A program made the position numbers and the translations under genes. Shown piece after piece: positions 57,537 through 64,000 of a DNA stretch of 64,000 nt. The stretch is from Trichomonas vaginalis G3 (lineage: Eukaryota > Parabasalia > Trichomonadida > Trichomonadidae). Under the pieces are notes generated by a model, which did not search any database, was not told the origin of the DNA, and saw only the letters and a program-made list of their open reading frames with translations. The stretch lies in contig NC_067206.1 in the NCBI RefSeq assembly GCF_026262505.1, positions 11,055,507 through 11,119,506 of the forward strand, given 5' to 3'. Numbering within the stretch: position 1 is the stretch's first letter; each line of letters starts with the position of its first letter.

Positions 57537-57831
57537 TTATTCATGAAAATAATTATTTCTAATTTCTTTTACTCTCTCGTATATACTAGATTTAAAGAAT
57601 TCAGAACATTTCCCATAATCTCCTAAATGTTTTCTTATCCCTAACGTGTGCCTGTTATTATATGAAACTGAATAAACTTTATCTTTATCTTTACACCTTT
57701 CATCACTTCCAATATATTTATATCTCAGTTTTGATTTAGCATTTTCATATTCATTAACGATTAATAATTCACAGTCTTCCTTTTTAAATTGATGTTTAAG
57801 ATATTCAGGATTTAATACTCGAGTAGGTGAC
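57537..57831 (-). repeat. outer Polinton right terminal inverted repeat (shortened) with TIR-gene part
   Basis: Inverted match to 16459-16742 at about 98%. It carries the second-repeat part of the TIR protein (LNPEYLKHQFKKEDCELL). The end is cut next to the MULE terminus at 57836, so the outermost TIR and the right target copy are not seen. Confidence 0.88.
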
Positions 57832-57910
57832 AAAAGTGCATACTCTTAAATTAACCTTAAATGTTGATTTTTCGATATTTTCGGTATTAACCTTATTGTA
57901 AATTTTTCCG

Positions 57911-57926
57911 GTGATAAATTTATCAC
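57911..57926. promoter_or_regulatory. 16-bp palindrome upstream of MULE transposase
   Basis: GTGATAAATTTATCAC, a perfect palindrome, with TTTTTCCGGTGA before it and repeated after it (about 57903 and 57938). Possible transposase or repressor binding site in the MULE left end. Confidence 0.5.
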
Positions 57927-58094
57927 ACTGAGGTTATTTTTCCGGTGAGATTTTTAACCTTGATTTAATGAAATTAATATATATAAATTTTATTATTTTT
58001 AATTTCGAATGAGTATAATAAAATATTTTTTATGTGTTTTTGTTTTTGATGTGATTTGAATTTTGTTAACTCTTTTCAAAATCACTTCATTTTT

Positions 58095-59564
58095 ATGATT
58101 TCGGTGGACTTAGAGGAGCTTATTGCTTTTGGTATTAAACAGGAAGTCAAGGGCGGTGTCCCATACAGAAGAAGAACGGGATCTCCAAAGCAATATGTCA
58201 CTTATTCATGTTCGTATCCCCTATGCAAGGCAAAATTTAGGGTTGAAGAACAAAATGGAGTGTTTACTATAAGCAAAGTTAATGAAGAACATTGCCATCA
58301 TATAGGAGTTGAAATGGGTTCACATTACGCGAGTAAATTTTATCAAAAATGGATCGAACTTTATATTAAAAACGGTGGAAAGCAATTTCTTGCTCAAAAA
58401 GCATTTTTTGATAAGTTCGGAATTGATACGAATAACAAAGAAACGATGAAACTTTTCGCGCAGTCTACTGATGCTTTAAAGCACAAATTTTATCGCCTTG
58501 ATGAGATTATTGCACAAAGATTATCAAACGATCCTTACACTTCTTTGGAAGCATTTTTGAATAATTTACAGGAAGAGTGCCCAGATGATCTCGTTCAATT
58601 TGATTACAATGGAGATTTTTCCGAGTTTACAATCATATATGCACCTTTTGTTGCAAAAGAATTGGTGCATAGCATTGATAACCCTCTCCACGTCGATTCC
58701 ACTCATTCTTTAATTAAAGGAAAGATCCAATTGTTTGCAGTAACAATGAAAACAAGTCAAAACACAATTTTCCCCTTTTGCTATTTTTTAGTGAACCCTC
58801 AGACATCTGAAAAAATTCAAGAATGTTTGGTGAAATTCTGTGAGTTTGCGCACCTGGATCCACAGCATTGGAGCGCTGACTGTGCGCTAAACATTGCTCG
58901 CGCAATTGAGGACGGATTTCCTCTTGCGCAGCTCAGTTGGTGCGCTGTGCATGTTTTACGCGCATGTGCAAAAGTTGGAAGCTATTTTGACAATCCACAG
59001 AATTTTGAGAACTTCTATTTAGCAATGGACTTTTTGACATTACGTGCAGATGCAACGAATGCAGAAAAGCTGGCTGAAGAGTCTGATGAAACATATGAGT
59101 TCTTGACAACAATGTTAGAAGAAGAAGAACCGCGCGCTTTGAAGTATTTCGATAAACAATGGAGAAGAACCAAAGAACATTGGATGATGTTATATCGTGG
59201 AGAAGGTGATTCCACGAATAACATTGCGGAATCACACTTTCATCAATTAAAGCAAACATTTTTCTTGGGTAAGAAAAATGAGCGCATTGATGACATCGTC
59301 ATAACTCTCATCACTGTTGTGATTCCAAATGCGATTATTAAGGTTCAAGTCGCTAATGTTTTGAATGAAGATAGAGCAATAAGAATTCTTACAAGGGCAG
59401 GTAATCAGATTGTTGAGCAAAGAGCTTCAAAACACGATGAATGTTTGAAATTAATTCAACACATTTTGGAAATTGTCGAAAGCCGAAGGATTGAACCTAA
59501 TGTCCTTATTCCATCTTTGAAGGCAATATTAAATTTGGCACAAAGAAGTTTAAAGGAAGAGTAA
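58095..59564 (+). CDS. MULE transposase (489 aa), apparently intact
   Basis: The ATG at 58095 follows TCACTTCATTTTT, an initiator-like context; the open frame further upstream begins only with TTG. N-terminus: a FLYWCH/WRKY-GCM-type zinc finger (C-x4-C at YSCSYPLC, then H-x-H at EEHCHH). DDE core: first Asp in LHVDSTHSL, second in HWSADCALNI with the CAVHVLRAC block, Glu in NNIAESHFHQL. The C-terminus is helical. Length is normal for a MULE and no break is seen, so this copy could be active. It would cut at the GGTGACAAA-type ends. Confidence 0.9.
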   Translation: MISVDLEELIAFGIKQEVKGGVPYRRRTGSPKQYVTYSCSYPLCKAKFRVEEQNGVFTISKVNEEHCHHIGVEMGSHYASKFYQKWIELYIKNGGKQFLAQKAFFDKFGIDTNNKETMKLFAQSTDALKHKFYRLDEIIAQRLSNDPYTSLEAFLNNLQEECPDDLVQFDYNGDFSEFTIIYAPFVAKELVHSIDNPLHVDSTHSLIKGKIQLFAVTMKTSQNTIFPFCYFLVNPQTSEKIQECLVKFCEFAHLDPQHWSADCALNIARAIEDGFPLAQLSWCAVHVLRACAKVGSYFDNPQNFENFYLAMDFLTLRADATNAEKLAEESDETYEFLTTMLEEEEPRALKYFDKQWRRTKEHWMMLYRGEGDSTNNIAESHFHQLKQTFFLGKKNERIDDIVITLITVVIPNAIIKVQVANVLNEDRAIRILTRAGNQIVEQRASKHDECLKLIQHILEIVESRRIEPNVLIPSLKAILNLAQRSLKEE

Positions 59565-59773
59565 GCAAGATTAGATAATTTGGACTTTTTTTAAAATTAA
59601 TGAATAAACAGTATATTTTTGAAGTGTAAGCTTATTTACCTGAAGCTATATTACTTAATATAACATTCAAAGTATTATTGCTATTTATTGGAGAACAAAT
59701 TTATGTAATTTTCACATGAAAATTGATAAATTTGTATTTCCTTATGATAATCAATTTTTGTATTTGTAGAGAG

Positions 59774-60541
59774 TCTCCCTGCATGATATCAAGACTTGGC
59801 TATAAGTCTTTATCCATTTTTGAAAATTGTATTGTAAATTGTAAGAATTTCTGAATACTACTACTATAAAATATAATTGCTTATCAATGTATATTCTCCC
59901 TGCATGATATCAAGACTTGGCTATAAGTCTTTATCCATTTTTGAAAATTGTATTGTAAATTGTAAGAATTTCTGAATACTACTACTATAAAATATAATTG
60001 CTTATCAATGTATATTCTCCCTGCATGATATCAAGACTTGGCTATAAGTCTTTATCCATTTTTGAAAATTGTATTGTAAATTGTAAGAATTTCTGAATAC
60101 TACTACTATAAAATATAATTGCTTATCAATGTATATTCTCCCTGCATGATATCAAGACTTGGCTATTAGTCTTTATCCATTTTTGAAAATTGTATTGTAA
60201 ATTGTAAGAATTTCTGAATACTACTACTATAAAATATAATTGCTTATCAATGTATATTCTCCCTGCATGATATCAAGACTTGGCTATAAGTCTTTATCCA
60301 TTTTTGAAAATTGTATTGTAAATTGTAAGAATTTCTGAATACTACTACTATAAAATATAATTGCTTATCAATGTATATTCTCCCTGCATGATATCAAGAC
60401 TTGGCTATAAGTCTTTATCCATTTTTGAAAATTGTATTGTAAATTGTAAGAATTTCTGAATACTACTACTATAAAATATAATTGCTTATCAATGTATATT
60501 CTCCCTGCATGATATCAAGACTTGGCTATAAGTCTCTATTC
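59774..60541. repeat. 121-bp tandem repeat, 6.3 copies
   Basis: Units starting TCTCCCTGCATGATATCAAG at 59774, 59895, 60016, 60137, 60258, 60379 and 60500 (last partial). Nearly identical; the fourth unit has one base change. Lies between the MULE transposase and the right end. Confidence 0.95.
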
Positions 60542-60757
60542 ATTATGAGTATGACCCCATTTTTTTACAAAAAGTGCCGAATTGCAACTTTGTCCCAATC
60601 TCTTCCTATCGGAGAGTTTTCACCTCACATATCAGATTATTTCGCCAATCGTAAACATATTATTCGTACATTGTACTACCTAAAAATTTTAACATTCATC
60701 CGAAATTGAGTTTTTTTTTCTTTTTCGTGTAAACCGACGAAATTCAGTTATTTTTTG

Positions 60758-61303
60758 ATGGGTCTCTTATTCAGTGAAACATTCAAGAAGTGGTTCGGAA
60801 ACCGTGAAACACGTGTCCTCATGCTCGGTCTCGATGCTGCAGGCAAGACAACAGTCCTTTATAAGCTTAAGCTTGGTGAACATGTTACAACAATCCCAAC
60901 AATTGGTTTTAACGTCGAAACAATCGAGTACAAAGGTTTCAATATGAATGTTTGGGATGTCGGTGGCCAGGACAGAATCCGTGCTCTCTGGCGCCACTAT
61001 TTCCATAATACTCAAGGCCTCATCTTCGTTGTCGATTCTAACGATGTTGGCCGTATCGATGAAGCCCGCGACGAACTCCACAAGCTTCTCGAAGAGGATG
61101 AGCTCCGCGATTCAATCCTTCTCGTTTATGCTAACAAGCAAGATCTTCCAAATGCTGTTAAGCCACAAGAACTTGGTAACAGACTTCGCCTTAACACTAT
61201 TACAAACCGCCCATGGCAAGTTCAGGGCTGCTGCGCTACAACAGGTGATGGCTTATACGAAGGCCTTGACTGGCTTGGTGATCAGATCAACCAGCACTTC
61301 TAA
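60758..61303 (+). CDS. Arf family small GTPase (181 aa)
   Basis: ATG at 60758 ([14 protein letters not shown]), with Gly2 for N-myristoylation and the amphipathic N-terminal helix of Arf. GTPase motifs: P-loop GLDAAGKTT, switch [11 protein letters not shown], switch [19 protein letters not shown], and CATTGDGL. Length equals Arf1 (181). Arf recruits coat proteins at the Golgi. Codons are more GC-rich than neighbours, as expected for strong expression. TTCAGTTA lies about 14 nt upstream; the stop overlaps TAAA, the trichomonad polyadenylation signal. Confidence 0.97.
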   Translation: MGLLFSETFKKWFGNRETRVLMLGLDAAGKTTVLYKLKLGEHVTTIPTIGFNVETIEYKGFNMNVWDVGGQDRIRALWRHYFHNTQGLIFVVDSNDVGRIDEARDELHKLLEEDELRDSILLVYANKQDLPNAVKPQELGNRLRLNTITNRPWQVQGCCATTGDGLYEGLDWLGDQINQHF

Positions 61304-61714
61304 ACTGGCAGATAATAAAAATTAATAATTCTGTTCAAATGACCTCCTTATTTTTAATTTTTATTTATTTATATTTTCTAAATTTCTCAGTGTCAATATT
61401 CAGGCGTTTTACTTTGTTGGCTCAGTATAGATATTAATTGAATTCAAAATAGTTTGAATTAAAAACATCTCATTTTGATTATGAATTAAGAAACAAAGCA
61501 TGATACTTCATTTTGAACATATATATTATATTGTAAAGAGCATCCTTTCTTTTCTATTTATGATCTCCTCATAATGAAAGTGTTATTTTGGTGTTTCTAA
61601 TCCCGTCATATTCTTTTATGCTTTTCGTTATAAGCGTTTCTATGCGTAGTAACTAACTTGATCGCTTAATAGCTAACTCAGTTCAATTTCATATAAAATA
61701 AAAACTTTTTTTGC
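61304..61714. other. intergenic, with initiator for BET gene
   Basis: About 410 bp. TTTCATATAAAA at about 61688 gives a TCATA initiator some 25 nt before the BET ATG. Nothing else recognised. Confidence 0.5.
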
Positions 61715-62443
61715 ATGGAAAACTCTCTCAAACTGAAGCTTCTTGAAGTAATAGCAAAGATTAAGAAACGTCCATCAGCTAAGTGGTTCCTTGATCCTGT
61801 AGATACATCATCAGAAGAATATTCCGACTACTTAGAACAAATTAAAACGCCAATGGACTTAAATACATTAGAGAATCAGTTAAAGAATGGAAAGTATAAT
61901 TCAGTAAATGAATTTAGAGAAGACCTTAGTTTAATATGGAGAAATTGCCAACAGTATTGGCAAGAAGATTCGATAACTACTACTCTTGCAATGGATATCA
62001 AGCAATATGCAGAAAATCTTCTTAATTATATAACAGATCGTCCTGATATTGACTGGATTAATAAATTAATGTTTCTTTCAGAACAATTTGCTGATGCTAT
62101 AAAACCCATTAATGCAGCAAATGTTATAAGTAATAAAAAACGTTCACCATCGTCCCCATGTATAAGGCAATTTGATAAATTTACCCAAGACGACGAAAAA
62201 ATTACAGAAGATGAATTAATTGAATTACAGAAAGATATACAAAATCTTGACAGTGATGATGAAAAACTATCCCTTCTTGAGTGTATAAGATCCTGCCAAC
62301 CAAAGCTTGTTGGCCAGAAATTGTCAGTTACTTTGAACTTGAGTAATCTTCAGCCAAGAACAATATTTACTCTCATGGATAAAGTAAATCAGTTGAAGGC
62401 TCAACAGGCACGCATGTTTGAAGCATTAGATGCGAAAAAATAA
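61715..62443 (+). CDS. BET-type bromodomain protein (242 aa)
   Basis: ATG at 61715. Residues ~5-100 are a bromodomain: AKWFLDPVDTSS, YLEQIKTPMDLNTLENQLKN and the Asn-containing LIWRNCQQY, the region that contacts acetyl-lysine. Residues ~155-235 resemble an extraterminal (NET) domain: ITEDELIELQKDIQNL, LLECIRSCQPKLV and NLQPRTIFTLMDKV. One bromodomain plus NET is the small protist/plant BET layout (like GTE proteins). It would read acetylated histones and recruit regulators in the nucleus. Intact. Confidence 0.9.
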   Translation: MENSLKLKLLEVIAKIKKRPSAKWFLDPVDTSSEEYSDYLEQIKTPMDLNTLENQLKNGKYNSVNEFREDLSLIWRNCQQYWQEDSITTTLAMDIKQYAENLLNYITDRPDIDWINKLMFLSEQFADAIKPINAANVISNKKRSPSSPCIRQFDKFTQDDEKITEDELIELQKDIQNLDSDDEKLSLLECIRSCQPKLVGQKLSVTLNLSNLQPRTIFTLMDKVNQLKAQQARMFEALDAKK

Positions 62444-63040
62444 TTAATTTTCATAAAATTGTTTGTATTTTTATTATAAAGGAAAGAACGTCCATATAAT
62501 TTGGAATTCAAACAAACGGAAATCCTTCATGAAATGGATAATTAACAAAATAAGATTTTTTTTTAAATTTTTGAAGAAAATAAGAAGGAATAGTAAAATT
62601 TCCTAGGAACTTACTTCCATCTTGAAGTAAGCATGGCTAATTTATAATCATTGAGAATTCAGATTTTGAAATTCAGTGCCGTAATGCATTGTAATTTTAT
62701 TATATGACAATGGCATTCTTCCAATATTTTGCATCGTATATATCTTTATCCCTTCTCTTATCAGGAAATAAAACATATTCTTTGGAAGATCTGGGTAAAA
62801 CAAACGCGTCTGAGAGCAATATTGTTGCATGCTAAGATCAGTCATAATGTAAACCTCTCAATTTTATTGTCGTGGGAAGTATCTCAATTCCTTCAAAAAA
62901 ATTGAAAAACTATTTAATTTTTAAAATATAATACTTTTAATTAGTTAATTAATTGGAGATATTTTTTAAAAAATCACTTTTGATAATACTTTTGAGAACT
63001 TTAATTAAAAAAATATATTCAAAAATATCCAGGATATCAA
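62444..63040. other. intergenic with outer inverted repeat arm
   Basis: AT-rich, no gene. 62816-62836 (starting GCAATATTGTTGC) is found inverted at 63759-63779, bracketing the hairpin cluster at a distance of about 200-400 bp on each side. Confidence 0.55.
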
Positions 63041-63354
63041 GAGGGAATTGTTCCTTATGAGGTATATAGTTATGATGATATACCTCATAAGGAACAATTC
63101 CCTCCTTAAAACGAGAAAACTTGTTCGAAATTGTTTATCATTTCAAACAAGTTTTCTCGTTTTTAATAAGAAACTAAAGGCTATGAGGCACTGATTATAT
63201 ATTAGTGCCTCACAGCCTTTAGTTTCTAATAGATAGCTGGGAAACTTTCTCCAAATGATAAGTTATTCAGAGAAAGTTTCCCAGCTATCAAGAGGGAATT
63301 GTTCCTTATGAGGTATATAGTTATGATGTATACCTCATACGGAACAATTCCCTC
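63041..63354. ncRNA. cluster of five long hairpins
   Basis: Five stem-loops in a row. H1 63041-63104, perfect 26-bp stem, 12-nt loop; H2 63108-63163, 24-bp stem with one mismatch; H3 63169-63227, 24 bp, one mismatch; H4 63234-63287, 23 bp, two mismatches near the loop; H5 63292-63354, 26 bp, one mismatch. H1 and H5 are nearly identical, and both follow ATCAA. Stems of H2-H4 are unrelated in sequence. The spacing is 3-6 nt, so the whole cluster folds end to end. It may be a small-RNA precursor, a structured RNA, or a DNA cruciform element; no coding potential. Confidence 0.6.
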
Positions 63355-63892
63355 CTTAAAATCGTAGACATTTTTATTCTTATGAATCAACCATTCAAAA
63401 TCATATTCCTCTGAAAAGTTATTTTATTAAAAATTTAGAATTTTAATAAATATAGAGTTTGAATTTCATACAATACCTATATATTTTCAATAATGGAATT
63501 TGAAAACCATTCTCAAAAGTTCTCAGAAAACCTTTTTTCATTAATTTTAAGAAATCTGAGTATTAAATTAAGTGATAAATTCGTTTGACACTACTTTAAT
63601 TTTTAAATTCAAAAAATTATATGTGCTTCTTAAAATGACTCAAAAAAATTTTATTATAAAATAATATATAATATTAAAAATCCCACAACATTTTTTTACT
63701 TTACATAATCGTACTTCCTCGATGATTAATTTTCACTCAATTTCTATCGTTGACCGAACTTAGCATGCAACAATATTGCATCCTTCTTCATTGCTACTTA
63801 ACAACATTTATACCCTAACTATTTATTTTTAATTTTCTCCGGGGCGAAATAATGAGAAAGAATTTCATTGGCACTTTTTGTGTAATTCGGTA
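63355..63892. other. intergenic, upstream of Rab gene
   Basis: AT-rich, with the inverted 21-bp arm at 63759-63779. TTTCATTGGC at about 63862 is a possible initiator 30 nt before the Rab ATG. Confidence 0.5.
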
Positions 63893-64000
63893 ATGATTAG
63901 AGAAGAAGAAGTTACTCCAAAATTTACATTCAAATTCCTACTAGTTGGTGATTCTAATGTTGGAAAAACTTCTCTAGTTCACAGATTTTGCAGAGATGAT
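63893..64000 (+). CDS. Rab family small GTPase, N-terminal part (cut by window edge)
   Basis: ATG at 63893 (MIREEEVTPKFTFKFLLVGD), then P-loop GDSNVGKTSL and VHRFCRDD. The KFLLVGDSNVGKTS block is typical of Rab GTPases, which direct vesicle traffic. The gene continues beyond the window. Rab subtype cannot be told from this part. Confidence 0.9.
   Translation, partial: MIREEEVTPKFTFKFLLVGDSNVGKTSLVHRFCRDD

Larger units (their letters stand above)
16000..57831. mobile_element. outer Polinton/Maverick (fossil), with nested insertions
   Basis: A Polinton beginning 5'-AGTAGTAGGATATGACGGG. Its left TIR gene recurs inverted at the right end (57537-57831), where the end is shortened next to a MULE. 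Subtracting the nested Polinton (17975-40435) and mariner (43561-44859) leaves about 18 kb, the usual Polinton size. Parts in order: TIR gene, three small genes, capsid, packaging ATPase, minor proteins, tail-collar fibre, small basic proteins, integrase, Q/P-rich protein, protein-primed PolB and an acidic protein. Capsid, fibre and integrase look whole; PolB, ATPase and the minor-protein block are broken, with roughly ten breaks in all. TIR copies are about 98% identical, so it is young. Confidence 0.9.
57836..60596 (+). mobile_element. MULE with whole transposase and 121-bp satellite
   Basis: Left end GGTGACAAAAGTGCATAC; right end at about 60596 CAACTTTGTCCC, whose inverse GGGACAAAGTTGC fits the same end type seen at 899 and 1314. 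Between them lie the transposase gene and a seven-unit 121-bp tandem array. No 9-bp target duplication is visible, consistent with a rearrangement at the left junction with the shortened Polinton. Ends are inferred from comparison of MULE copies in this window. Confidence 0.6.

Noticed and set aside
58056-58094. upstream extension of the MULE transposase
   Set aside because: It starts with TTG; the ATG at 58095 directly follows an initiator-like TCATTTTT, so the shorter start is preferred.
60482-60709. 75-aa ORF beginning in the 121-bp array
   Set aside because: Begins inside satellite DNA and runs through the MULE end; chance frame.
62648-62845. 65-aa minus-strand ORF
   Set aside because: No initiator, overlaps the inverted repeat arm, composition like non-coding DNA.

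Overview
The window looks like a nuclear contig of a parabasalid protist, most likely Trichomonas vaginalis or a close relative. The DNA is AT-rich and the host genes have no introns. Short TCA(C/T)T initiator-like motifs lie just upstream of several host ATGs. The host gene families fit a trichomonad: a BspA-like leucine-rich surface protein, BTB/coiled-coil proteins, Arf, a BET bromodomain protein and a Rab. The mobile DNA also fits: Mutator-like elements (MULEs), a D34D mariner of the Tvmar1 type and large Polintons (Mavericks). The species call is inference from families; no marker rRNA is present.

Layout. 1-1582 is mobile debris: a MULE transposase 3' part, 121-bp tandem repeats and a small Polinton remnant. 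1583-15999 is host DNA: a divergent BTB/coiled-coil gene pair sharing a 37-bp promoter with a perfect palindrome, a long coiled-coil protein, a gene-poor stretch with a 333-bp-arm inverted repeat, a small GRP-containing protein, a BspA-like membrane protein and a type I membrane protein that may be a PIG-S-like GPI transamidase subunit. 16000-57831 is an outer Polinton with protein-primed PolB, integrase, major capsid protein, packaging ATPase, tail-collar fibre and TIR-encoded repeat protein. A second, complete-ended 22.46-kb Polinton-like element (17975-40435) lies inside it, with ~680-bp TIRs and a 6-bp GAGATC target duplication. A mariner (43561-44859) lies in another outer gene. 57836-60596 is a MULE with a whole transposase and a 121-bp satellite. 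60758 to the end is host DNA again: Arf, BET protein, a cluster of five long hairpins, and the start of a Rab.

How the parts work together. The two Polintons are related in virion genes (capsid, ATPase, collar fibre, small MAAG-type proteins) and integrase, but differ in replication. The outer one has PolB. The inner one has no PolB that I can see; it carries a primase-polymerase/SF3 helicase gene bracketed by inverted arrays of a ~118-bp repeat, plus KilA-N and HNH proteins, a virophage or polinton-like-virus style module. Both elements are broken in several genes and are treated as fossils. Their TIRs are still about 98-99% identical, so both look young.

The most unusual signal is a family of at least sixteen ~25-35-bp double hairpins scattered through both Polintons. 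Stem arms vary but stay complementary, and most copies lie inside reading frames, where they add a recurring short peptide. Other signals worth attention are six GGTGA palindromic arrays between inner-element genes, a TTTATTTTTAT box before most element genes, and the five-hairpin cluster at 63041-63354.
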